The notes under the pieces were generated by a model. It was not told the DNA's origin. It ran no database searches and saw only the letters and a list, made by a program, of their open reading frames with translations. Of a stretch of DNA of 8,865 nt, positions 1 through 4,972 are shown piece after piece; the first letter of the stretch is position 1, and each line of letters starts with the position of its first letter. The translations under genes and the position numbers were made by a program. This DNA comes from Sva-07 sp041686315 (GTDB lineage: Bacteria; Actinomycetota; Acidimicrobiia; Acidimicrobiales; Ilumatobacteraceae): assembly GCA_041686315.1 (NCBI GenBank), contig JAWLEC010000129.1:1-8865 (forward strand). The letters run 5' to 3'.

Positions 1-1
1 C

Positions 2-112
2 GGCGAGCCACGCACGCTCCAGGAGGTCGCCGACCACTTCGAACTGAAGCCGTCACGTATCGCCCAGATCGAGAAGCGAGCGCTCGAACGCCTCCGCTCC
101 GTGAGCGAGTGA
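2..112 (+). CDS. Sigma-70 family RNA polymerase sigma factor, C-terminal fragment (region 4)
   Basis: Only the last 36 residues are inside the window, running in frame from base 2 to the TGA at 110-112. They read as a region 4.2 helix-turn-helix: TLQEVADHFELKPSRIAQIE, then a basic helix KRALERLR, which matches the part of primary and primary-like sigma factors that contacts the -35 element. The protein would direct core RNA polymerase to promoters. The upstream domains are missing, so I cannot say whether it is the housekeeping factor or an alternative (RpoH/HrdB-like) member. The gene ends 19 bp before a strong hairpin terminator and is convergent with the tRNA gene. The identification as a sigma factor is solid; the class is unknown. 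Confidence 0.85.
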   Translation, partial: GEPRTLQEVADHFELKPSRIAQIEKRALERLRSVSE

Positions 113-131
113 CACACCCCGAACAACGAAC

Positions 132-167
132 AAAGCCCTGGCAGATCTTGCGATCTACCAGGGCTTT
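132..167. terminator. Bidirectional intrinsic terminator between sigma gene and tRNA-fMet
   Basis: A near-perfect hairpin: AAAGCCCTGG (132-141) pairs with CCAGGGCTTT (158-167), then one C/A mismatch, then AGATC (143-147) pairs with GATCT (152-156) around a TTGC loop. Read on the plus strand the stem ends in CTTT after the sigma gene. Read on the minus strand it is followed by the T-rich TTTGTTCGTTGTTC directly after the tRNA 3' end. One structure therefore probably ends both convergent transcripts, more convincingly for the tRNA. Confidence 0.85.
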
Positions 168-170
168 CGT

Positions 171-247
<77 letters not shown>

Positions 248-260
248 TCGAAGTGGAGTT

Positions 261-1298
261 CTACTTTACGTCCACCGAAGTCCCTTGACAACCGGCATCG
301 GTGTCGAGCTTCTCGAACAGTTCCCGGTCACGGTCTTCACCCGGGTTGCCGGTGGTCAGCAGCTTGTCGCCGAGGAACACGCTGCTGGCGCCGGCGTGCA
401 GGCACAGCGCCTGCAGCTCGTCGGTCATCTCGTTGCGGCCGGCCGAGAGTCGCACCACCGACGTCGGCATCATGATCCGCGCGGCAGCGATCGTTCGCAC
501 CAGCTCCAGGCCGTCGAAGTCGTCGAGGTCACCGAGCGGAGTGCCGGGCACCTTCACCAGCAGGTTGATCGGCACGCTCTCGGGATGCGGGTCGAGCGAC
601 GCCAGTTGCGCCAGCAAACCGGCACGATCCCGCCGGCTCTCCCCCATGCCCACGATCCCGCCCGTGCACAACTTGATCGGTGTGGTGCGCAGGTTGGCGA
701 GGGTGTCGAGCCGGTCCTGGTAGGTGCGGGTGGTGATGACCTCGCCGTAGAACTCGGGCGACGTGTCGAGGTTGTGGTTGTAGAAGTCGAGCCCGGCGTC
801 AGCGAGCGTGCCGGCCTGCTCGGTGGTCACCATCCCGAGCGTGACGCACGTCTCGAGGCCGAGGTCACCCACGGCCCGCACGGCGTCGGCGACCCGGTCG
901 ACCTGACGGTCGGTGGGCGACCGCCACGCCGCACCCATGCAGAACCGGGTGGCACCATTGGCCTTCGCCGCTCGGGCCGACATCACGATCGAATCGGTGT
1001 CCATCAGCGGTTCGGGGCCGAGGTCGGTGTTCCACGTGGCCGACTGTGGGCAGTAGGCGCAGTCCTCGGGGCACGCTCCGGTCTTGATCGACAGCAGGAT
1101 CGCCGCCTCCAACACGTGCGGGTCGAACCGCCCGCGATGTACCTGCTGCGCCTCGGCCAGGAGGTCGTGGAACGGCCGGGCGATGAGTGCCTCGGCCTCC
1201 TCCACCGACCAGTCGAATCGTGGATCGGCGCCGGTGCCGGCGGCCGTTTCGGGCGGCGTGGTCGGGTGGGACGTCGCAGAGGGGAGTGTGTCGGTCAC
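261..1298 (-). CDS. bioB: Biotin synthase (radical SAM)
   Basis: BioB inserts sulfur into dethiobiotin, the last step of biotin synthesis, using S-adenosylmethionine and two iron-sulfur clusters in the cytosol. The 345-residue protein has the radical-SAM motif CPEDCAYC (C76, C80, C83) for the [4Fe-4S] cluster, and the family's [2Fe-2S] cysteines in RFCMGAAWR (C120), ETCVTLGM (C151) and KLCTGGIVGMGE (C211), plus the arginine of VRLSAGR. The C-terminus FLGDKLLTTGNPGEDRD is typical. I chose the GTG at 1298 because GACACT lies exactly 6 nt upstream with TTGTAG 17 bp further, and because extending upstream translates repeat copy 1. About 25 N-terminal residues before the conserved part are Pro/Thr-rich. 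No bioA, bioD or bioF neighbours are seen, so the gene stands alone. Confidence 0.97.
   Translation of the reverse strand: MTDTLPSATSHPTTPPETAAGTGADPRFDWSVEEAEALIARPFHDLLAEAQQVHRGRFDPHVLEAAILLSIKTGACPEDCAYCPQSATWNTDLGPEPLMDTDSIVMSARAAKANGATRFCMGAAWRSPTDRQVDRVADAVRAVGDLGLETCVTLGMVTTEQAGTLADAGLDFYNHNLDTSPEFYGEVITTRTYQDRLDTLANLRTTPIKLCTGGIVGMGESRRDRAGLLAQLASLDPHPESVPINLLVKVPGTPLGDLDDFDGLELVRTIAAARIMMPTSVVRLSAGRNEMTDELQALCLHAGASSVFLGDKLLTTGNPGEDRDRELFEKLDTDAGCQGTSVDVK
263..291 (-). promoter_or_regulatory. Sigma-70 promoter of tRNA-fMet, inside the bioB 3' end
   Basis: On the minus strand, TTGTCA (286-291, five of six matches to TTGACA) is followed by a 17-bp spacer and TAAAGT (263-268, four of six to TATAAT). 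The predicted start falls near 255-257, about 9 bases before the mature tRNA 5' end at 247. The promoter lies wholly within the last ten codons of bioB, and the -10 overlaps its TAG stop. Spacing and matches are those of a strong stable-RNA promoter. Confidence 0.8.
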
Positions 1299-1304
1299 CG
1301 GCCC

Positions 1305-1333
1305 AGTGTCACTGGCCGGCGTGCCGGCTACAA
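1305..1333 (-). promoter_or_regulatory. Leaderless promoter of bioB
   Basis: On the minus strand TTGTAG (1328-1333) precedes GACACT (1305-1310) with a 17-bp spacer, and the GTG start at 1298 follows the hexamer after exactly six bases. The transcript would begin at or next to the start codon, with no room for a Shine-Dalgarno. The -10 is weak (A2 and T6 match) but the spacing agrees with the -35. Confidence 0.6.
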
Positions 1334-1363
1334 GCGCACTCGTGAATCGCGCGCCCGGAGCGC

Positions 1364-1410
1364 AACGCGTGAACAATGTGCGGCGACTCGCTGCAAACAG
1401 TTCACGCGTT
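1364..1410 (+). repeat. 47-bp nested inverted repeat, copy 1
   Basis: The 11-bp arms AACGCGTGAAC (1364-1374) and GTTCACGCGTT (1400-1410) are perfect inverted repeats. The 25-nt centre contains TGCGGC and GCTGCA, which pair with one G-T wobble around GACTC. The copy lies 66 bp beyond the acyl-CoA synthetase stop and 66 bp upstream of the bioB start. It has the same arms, length and centre layout as the copies at 4349 and 4915. No T-run follows it, so a classical terminator is unlikely. Confidence 0.93.
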
Positions 1411-1417
1411 CGGCGGC

Positions 1418-1439
1418 GGGGCGGGGCGGGCGGGCGGGG
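1418..1439 (+). other. G-quadruplex-forming tract
   Basis: Five G runs (4, 4, 3, 3, 4) are separated by single C bases on the plus strand, with a further GGG three bases later. This fits the canonical quadruplex pattern with one-base loops, the most stable type. It sits directly beside repeat copy 1, on the template strand for the minus-strand transcripts around it, between the acyl-CoA synthetase stop and the bioB promoter. It could slow read-through into bioB; that role is inference. Confidence 0.65.
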
Positions 1440-1475
1440 CTCGGGCGCAAGAGACCCGGCCGCGCTCAACGGCGC

Positions 1476-3086
1476 TCAGCCGGAGGTGGCGAGCTCGCCG
1501 CGTTCCCACATGTCGCGCAGCTTGTACTTCTGGATCTTGCCCGAGCCGGTGAGCGGGAACTCGTCGAGCACGATCCACTCCCTCGGCGTCTTGTGCGGCG
1601 CCAGGTGCTCGCGCACGTACGTGAACAGCTCGTTGGTGTCGATGGTCGCACCGGCGACCGGCCGCAGGAACGCCACCACGTTCTCGCCCCACTTCTCGTC
1701 GGGCACGCCCACCACCGCCACCTCCCCCACCGACGGATGGTGGAACAGCAGCTCCTCGATCTCCTTCGGGTAGATGTTCTCGCCGCCGCGGATGATCATG
1801 TCCTTCAGGCGGCCCTCCACCGTGCAGTAACCACGACCGTCCATCGCGCAGAGGTCGCCGGTGTGCAGCCAGCCGTCGGCGTCGATGGCCTCGGCCGTCT
1901 GCTCGGGCAGCTCGAAGTAGCCCGTCATCACGTGGTAGCCGCGGGTGCAGTACTCGCCGATCACCCCGACCGGCGCGGTCTCGCCCGTCTCGGGGTCGAT
2001 GATCTTCACCTCCACGTTGGGCATCGGCGGCCCGATCGTAAGTGCCTTGTCCTGGATCGAGTCGGTGGTCTTGGTCATCGACGCCACCGGCGAACACTCG
2101 GTCTGGCCGAACACGATGGTGAACGGCGCGCCCAGCTCGGACTCGAGCCGCTTCACCAGCGCCTCGGGCACCAGCGAGCCGCCCGAACAGATCGCCTCCA
2201 CGTGGCTCATGTCGGTGTCGCCGAAGGCCGGATGCTCGAGCATCGCGATCAGCATCGTCGGCACACCCATCATCGCGGTGCCGTGGTACGTGTCGAACAG
2301 CTCCAGCACGAGCGCCGGATCGAACGCCTCGACGAGCACGATCGTCGCCCGCTTCGACACGGCGCCGAGGATGCCGAGCACGCTGCCGCCCGTGTGGAAC
2401 AGGGGCATCACGGCGATGTAGACGCCACCGTCGCTGATGCCCATCCGGTCGGAGGTGTGGGCGCCGTTGTTGGCCAGACCCCGATGATGGAGGTAGGCCC
2501 CCTTCGGGAACCCGGTGGTGCCCGACGTGTACTGGATCATCATCGCGTCGTCGGGCGTGACGGTGGGCAGCTCGCCGTCGAACGCGTCGGCCGTGGCGAC
2601 GAAGTCGTCCCAGTCGGCGAAGCTGATGATCTCGCGCAGGTCGGGGCACTGCGGCTGCACCTGCGCCGCCACGGCCTGCATCGGGTTGCCCCGGAAGTCG
2701 GGCACCACGAACAGCCCGGCAGCACGCGACTGCGACAGCACGTACTGCACCTCCTGCTCGCGGAACGCCGGGTTCACCGTCACCAGCACCACGCCGGCCA
2801 TCGCACACCCGAACTCGAGCAGCACCCACTCGGGGATGTTGTGCGCCCACACCGCCACCCGTTCGCCCGGCTCGAACCGCTGCGCCAACGCCTTCGCCAC
2901 CCGCTCGGCGTCGTGGTGGAACTCGTGGTACGTCCACTGCCGACGCGCCGAGGCGTCGGGGATGCCCTCGATCAGCGCCACCCGGTCGGGCACGGCGTCG
3001 GCCGCCTCGGCGAGCAACTGGCCCACCGTCACCTCCCTCACCGCCGGTTCGGACGGACCCGTTGCATGCGACAGCGTCAACCCCAT
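1476..3086 (-). CDS. Acyl-CoA synthetase, ANL superfamily (FadD-like)
   Basis: A full-length 536-residue adenylate-forming enzyme that activates a carboxylic acid with ATP and CoA in two steps. Visible core motifs are YTSGTTGFPKG (186-196, P-loop), FGQTECSP (326-333), GWLHTGD (405-411, ribose-binding Asp411), GRLKDMIIRGGENIYPKEIE (425-444, hinge and CoA step) and GSGKIQK (514-520, catalytic Lys517). It resembles actinobacterial medium/long-chain FadD proteins; the substrate cannot be read from sequence. The ATG at 3086 is preceded by TACCGT and exactly six bases; a GGGGGAG lies 12 nt from the start and could help as a distant Shine-Dalgarno. It is divergent from the DUF4262 gene (95 bp apart) and ends upstream of repeat copy 1. 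Probably serves fatty-acid or aromatic-acid catabolism. Confidence 0.93.
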   Translation of the reverse strand: MGLTLSHATGPSEPAVREVTVGQLLAEAADAVPDRVALIEGIPDASARRQWTYHEFHHDAERVAKALAQRFEPGERVAVWAHNIPEWVLLEFGCAMAGVVLVTVNPAFREQEVQYVLSQSRAAGLFVVPDFRGNPMQAVAAQVQPQCPDLREIISFADWDDFVATADAFDGELPTVTPDDAMMIQYTSGTTGFPKGAYLHHRGLANNGAHTSDRMGISDGGVYIAVMPLFHTGGSVLGILGAVSKRATIVLVEAFDPALVLELFDTYHGTAMMGVPTMLIAMLEHPAFGDTDMSHVEAICSGGSLVPEALVKRLESELGAPFTIVFGQTECSPVASMTKTTDSIQDKALTIGPPMPNVEVKIIDPETGETAPVGVIGEYCTRGYHVMTGYFELPEQTAEAIDADGWLHTGDLCAMDGRGYCTVEGRLKDMIIRGGENIYPKEIEELLFHHPSVGEVAVVGVPDEKWGENVVAFLRPVAGATIDTNELFTYVREHLAPHKTPREWIVLDEFPLTGSGKIQKYKLRDMWERGELATSG

Positions 3087-3092
3087 GGCGGA

Positions 3093-3098
3093 ACGGTA
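3093..3098 (-). promoter_or_regulatory. -10 element of the acyl-CoA synthetase gene (leaderless type)
   Basis: TACCGT on the minus strand, followed by TCCGCC and then the ATG at 3086. The same hexamer and the same six-base distance occur at the antitoxin gene. No recognisable -35 lies 16-18 bp upstream. Confidence 0.6.
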
Positions 3099-3169
3099 CT
3101 CCCCCGCCGTCGCCCGCTCGGACGCCGGCGACTCCCGAGGATCCGGCCAACCCTGCGACAGCGCTCCGT

Positions 3170-3175
3170 CAAGCT
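3170..3175 (+). promoter_or_regulatory. -10-like element of the DUF4262 gene (leaderless type)
   Basis: CAAGCT, then GTCGAC, then the ATG at 3182. It keeps A2 and T6 of the -10 consensus at the six-base distance seen for the other lead genes. No -35 is evident and no Shine-Dalgarno precedes the ATG. Confidence 0.45.
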
Positions 3176-3181
3176 GTCGAC

Positions 3182-3667
3182 ATGTGCCTTCGATGCGACG
3201 GATACTCAGAAGAACAGGTGATGCGGGGCGTCGATCTCGCGATCCGCACCCACGGGTGGTTTCTCCAGATGGTCACCGATGCGGTTCCCTTCTCCTACAC
3301 GGTCGGCCTCACCGAGAGTTTCGGCCATCCCGAGCTGGTGATGATCGGCATGGAGCTGGACCGGCAGTCGTCGGTGATCCGGCGCATCGTCGAACCGATC
3401 GAACAGACCGGCCACGTCGACACGGCGGATCTCGCGGCCGCCGGGATCACGCTCGTCGACGTCCACGACAACCACCTCGACGGCGACTGGTTCGGCACCT
3501 GGGTGCGTCGCTACGGACACCGGCCACCCACCGGCGCCTACCGGCAGGTCGTCCCACCGGCGGAGTGGTTCTGCTCCTGCCATCAGCACTCCACGCCCCG
3601 CTTCGACCGGCCGGGTCCGATCCGTGCGGGCAACCGCGCCGAGCGACGCCGACGACGAGGGGCCTGA
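3182..3667 (+). CDS. DUF4262 domain-containing protein
   Basis: A 161-residue protein of unknown function with DUF4262 features: an N-terminal CLRC (2-5), HGWFLQ (24-29), PFSYTVGL (36-43) and GHPELVMIGM (48-57). The family is known as a conserved fold without an established reaction. A second Cys/His cluster, FCSCHQHS (130-137), and a basic tail RAERRRRRGA end the protein; the CxxC plus CSCHxH arrangement could bind a metal, which is inference. The frame is open further upstream to 3062, but that would overlap the divergent acyl-CoA synthetase, and family members usually begin at MCxxC, so I use ATG 3182. No signal peptide or membrane segment. The gene ends 31 bp before the toxin-antitoxin operator region and may or may not be transcribed with it. 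Confidence 0.85.
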   Translation: MCLRCDGYSEEQVMRGVDLAIRTHGWFLQMVTDAVPFSYTVGLTESFGHPELVMIGMELDRQSSVIRRIVEPIEQTGHVDTADLAAAGITLVDVHDNHLDGDWFGTWVRRYGHRPPTGAYRQVVPPAEWFCSCHQHSTPRFDRPGPIRAGNRAERRRRRGA

Positions 3668-3669
3668 TC

Positions 3670-3702
3670 ACGTACGTACATGAGACCTCGACACGTACGT
3701 GT
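3670..3702 (+). promoter_or_regulatory. Palindromic operator of the toxin-antitoxin operon
   Basis: The octamer ACGTACGT, itself a palindrome, occurs at 3670-3677 and 3693-3700, 23 bp apart. The second lies in a perfect 12-bp palindrome, ACACGTACGTGT (3691-3702), whose last base is the first base of the -10 hexamer. Phd-family antitoxins bind such paired palindromes to repress their own operon, and binding here would block the -10. The binding itself is inferred. Confidence 0.6.
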
Positions 3703-3707
3703 ACCGT
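3702..3707 (+). promoter_or_regulatory. -10 element of the antitoxin gene (leaderless type)
   Basis: TACCGT followed by GTCGGT and then the ATG at 3714, with no Shine-Dalgarno before the ATG. The arrangement is the same as for the acyl-CoA synthetase gene. It abuts the 12-bp palindrome of the presumed operator. No clear -35 is visible. Confidence 0.6.
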
Positions 3708-3713
3708 GTCGGT

Positions 3714-3938
3714 ATGGCCATGACTGCCTCCAAGCTGCGTCAGGACATCTACCGGATCCTCGATCAGGTCATCGAAACCGGTGAGCCGGTGATCGTCGAA
3801 CGGCACGGCAAGCGCATCCGGATCGCAGCCGAGGAGACGCCACCTCGGATCGGCTCGCTGGTGCGCCGACCGGATGTCGTCGTGGGAGACAGCGAGGACT
3901 TCGTCCATCTCGACTGGTCGAACGAATGGACGGAGTGA
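3714..3938 (+). CDS. Type II antitoxin, Phd/YefM family
   Basis: A 74-residue antitoxin expected to neutralise the PIN nuclease encoded next and to repress its own operon. The N-terminal half, ASKLRQDIYRILDQVIETGE followed by PVIVERHGKRIRI (residues 5-37), is the Phd DNA-binding fold. The C-terminal part (VVVGDSEDFVHLDWSNEW, 55-72) is the flexible toxin-wrapping tail common to actinobacterial members. I chose ATG 3714 because TACCGT ends six bases upstream; ATG 3720 is possible, and GTG 3699 lies inside the operator and is unlikely. The stop codon overlaps the toxin start, so the two are translationally coupled. Confidence 0.88.
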   Translation: MAMTASKLRQDIYRILDQVIETGEPVIVERHGKRIRIAAEETPPRIGSLVRRPDVVVGDSEDFVHLDWSNEWTE

Positions 3939-4309
3939 TCCGGCTCGACACCCACGTGGTGGTCTGGCTGTTCACCGGCGAGACCGAGCTGCTCAGCGCC
4001 GACGCGATCGATGCCCTCGAGCACCACCAGTTGGTCGTGTCGCCGATGGTGCAGCTCGAGCTCAGCTACCTCCACGAGATCGGCCGACTCAGGATCGGCG
4101 GCGCCGACATGATCGCCGACCTCCGACACCGGATCGGCCTGCAGCGATCCGATCTGGCGTTCGACTCCCTCGTCCGCACCGCAGCGACCCTGACGTGGAC
4201 CCGAGATCCCTTCGACCGGCTCATCGTCGCCGACGCACTCGTCGCCGGCGGCGCTCTGGTCACGAAGGATCGCACCATCCACGACCACACGACGATCGCG
4301 CTCTGGTGA
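3926..4309 (+). CDS. Type II toxin, PIN-domain ribonuclease (VapC-like)
   Basis: A 127-residue PIN-domain protein, predicted to be a Mg2+-dependent ribonuclease held inactive by the upstream antitoxin. The acidic active-site residues are in place: Asp8 in RLDTHVVVW, Glu45 in QLELSYL, Asp94/Asp97 in TRDPFDRLIVADAL, and Asp115 in VTKDRTI. The length is normal for the family. The ATG at 3926 overlaps the antitoxin by 13 nt. The GTG at 3935 is equally plausible: it makes a classic 4-nt GTGA overlap and begins the protein at the conserved (M)IRLDTH. No Shine-Dalgarno is seen for either, which suits translational coupling. Repeat copy 2 begins 40 bp after its stop. The pair seems intact. Confidence 0.9.
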   Translation: MDGVIRLDTHVVVWLFTGETELLSADAIDALEHHQLVVSPMVQLELSYLHEIGRLRIGGADMIADLRHRIGLQRSDLAFDSLVRTAATLTWTRDPFDRLIVADALVAGGALVTKDRTIHDHTTIALW

Positions 4310-4348
4310 TCACTCCGGCCCCGACGACGGCCGACACAGCAAGTGCCC

Positions 4349-4395
4349 AACGCGTGAACGGTGTGCGGCCGCTCGGCGCAAGTTGTTCACGCGTT
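4349..4395 (+). repeat. 47-bp nested inverted repeat, copy 2
   Basis: Perfect arms AACGCGTGAAC (4349-4359) and GTTCACGCGTT (4385-4395) around a 25-nt centre in the same orientation as copy 1. The inner stem TGCGGC/GGCGCA has one G-G mismatch around CGCTC, and the centre contains GCGGCCGC. The copy lies 40 bp after the toxin stop and 65 bp before the crotonase ATG. Confidence 0.93.
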
Positions 4396-4412
4396 CGCCC
4401 GGGGTGGGCGGT

Positions 4413-4426
4413 GTCCGCCGGCGGAC
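4413..4426 (+). promoter_or_regulatory. 14-bp perfect palindrome upstream of the crotonase gene
   Basis: GTCCGCCGGCGGAC equals its own reverse complement. Its right half overlaps where a -35 would lie for the CAGCAT -10 at 4448-4453, the usual place for a dimeric repressor such as a TetR-type regulator. High GC raises the chance of accidental palindromes, so this is a modest call. Confidence 0.35.
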
Positions 4427-4447
4427 GGTGACCGGCGGCGGGCGTGG

Positions 4448-4453
4448 CAGCAT
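4448..4453 (+). promoter_or_regulatory. -10-like element of the crotonase gene (leaderless type)
   Basis: CAGCAT, then CGCGGG, then ATG at 4460. It keeps A2 and T6 at the six-base distance shared by the lead genes. There is no good -35. Confidence 0.45.
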
Positions 4454-4459
4454 CGCGGG

Positions 4460-4888
4460 ATGACCGACACCACATCCGGCACCGCACCCGTGCTGTACGA
4501 GGAACGTGACGACATCGCGATCATCACGCTCAACCGTCCGGAGAAGAAGAACACGCTCACCGACGTCGTGATCCAGGGCGTCGCCGATGGCATCGACGCC
4601 GCCACCGCCCACCGCATCGGACTGGTGTCCACCGTGTGCGCGCCCGACGAGATCTCCTCGATCGTCGAGCAGGAGGCGCAGCGCTTCAAGCACATCCCGG
4701 CGAACCAACTGGCGCTCAACAAGCTGCTGATCAACCAGGCCTACGAGAACATGGGCCTGCGCACCTCGCAGATGCTCGGCACGTTCTTCGACGGCATCAC
4801 CCGACACACCGAGGAGGCGTACCGCTGGGTCGAGGCGTTCGAGGAGAAGGGCTTCCGCCAGGTCGTGCGCGAGCGTGACGACCCGTAG
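4460..4888 (+). CDS. Enoyl-CoA hydratase/isomerase (crotonase) with in-frame internal deletion
   Basis: A 142-residue crotonase-family protein, about half the usual 250-290. Residues 10-46 (VLYEERDDIAIITLNRPEKK, then NTLTDVV) are the normal N-terminus. Residues 49-142 (TAHRIGLVSTV, NQLALNKLLINQAYENMGL, RQVVRERD) are the normal C-terminal part. They are joined near residues 44-50 with the frame kept. What is missing is roughly 130 residues holding the oxyanion-hole loops (FCAGxD-type and GGG-type motifs), so hydratase activity is very unlikely. The promoter, start and stop look intact and no frameshift is seen. It is either a recent pseudogene, a trimerisation-domain remnant with a new role, or an assembly collapse. 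The ATG at 4460 has CAGCAT six bases upstream. It is flanked by repeat copies 2 and 3 in opposite orientations. Confidence 0.85.
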   Translation: MTDTTSGTAPVLYEERDDIAIITLNRPEKKNTLTDVVIQGVADGIDAATAHRIGLVSTVCAPDEISSIVEQEAQRFKHIPANQLALNKLLINQAYENMGLRTSQMLGTFFDGITRHTEEAYRWVEAFEEKGFRQVVRERDDP

Positions 4889-4914
4889 GGCGACTACGGC
4901 TCCCGCCCACGCTG

Positions 4915-4961
4915 AACGCGTGAACTCGTTGCGGCGAGCGGCCGCACACTGTTCACGCGTT
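4915..4961 (-). repeat. 47-bp nested inverted repeat, copy 3 (inverted orientation)
   Basis: The arms at 4915-4925 and 4951-4961 are identical to those of copies 1 and 2. The centre matches them only when read on the minus strand, so this copy is inverted. Its inner stem TGCGGC/GCCGCA is perfect, with a CGCTC loop. It fills the 84-bp gap between the convergent crotonase (stop 27 bp away) and nitroreductase (stop 12 bp away), a natural terminator position. Confidence 0.93.
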
Positions 4962-4972
4962 GCGACAAGGAA

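Noticed and set aside
1299..1469. N-terminal extension of bioB by 57 codons
   Set aside because: It would translate repeat copy 1 and the G-rich tract. The family homology begins later, and GTG 1298 has a -10 and -35 at proper distances.
1402..3150. A 582-codon minus-strand frame overlapping the acyl-CoA synthetase in another frame
   Set aside because: The translation is Arg/Gly-rich shadow sequence; the other frame carries every ANL-superfamily motif.
3062..3181. Upstream start for the DUF4262 protein
   Set aside because: It would overlap the divergent synthetase start and add a Pro/Thr-rich stretch. Family members begin at MCxxC, and a -10-like element fits ATG 3182.
3699..3713. GTG start for the antitoxin
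   Set aside because: The GTG lies within the presumed operator and before the -10 element; the Phd fold begins after ATG 3714 or 3720.
4396..4410. Small hairpin CGCCC-GGGGT-GGGCG after repeat copy 2
   Set aside because: A five-base stem in GC-rich DNA is expected by chance, and the other repeat copies have no counterpart.
4883..4899. Six-bp hairpin CCGTAG-GGCGA-CTACGG at the crotonase stop codon
   Set aside because: It is short, includes the stop codon and has no T-run. It could assist the adjacent repeat copy 3, but I would not call it a terminator alone.
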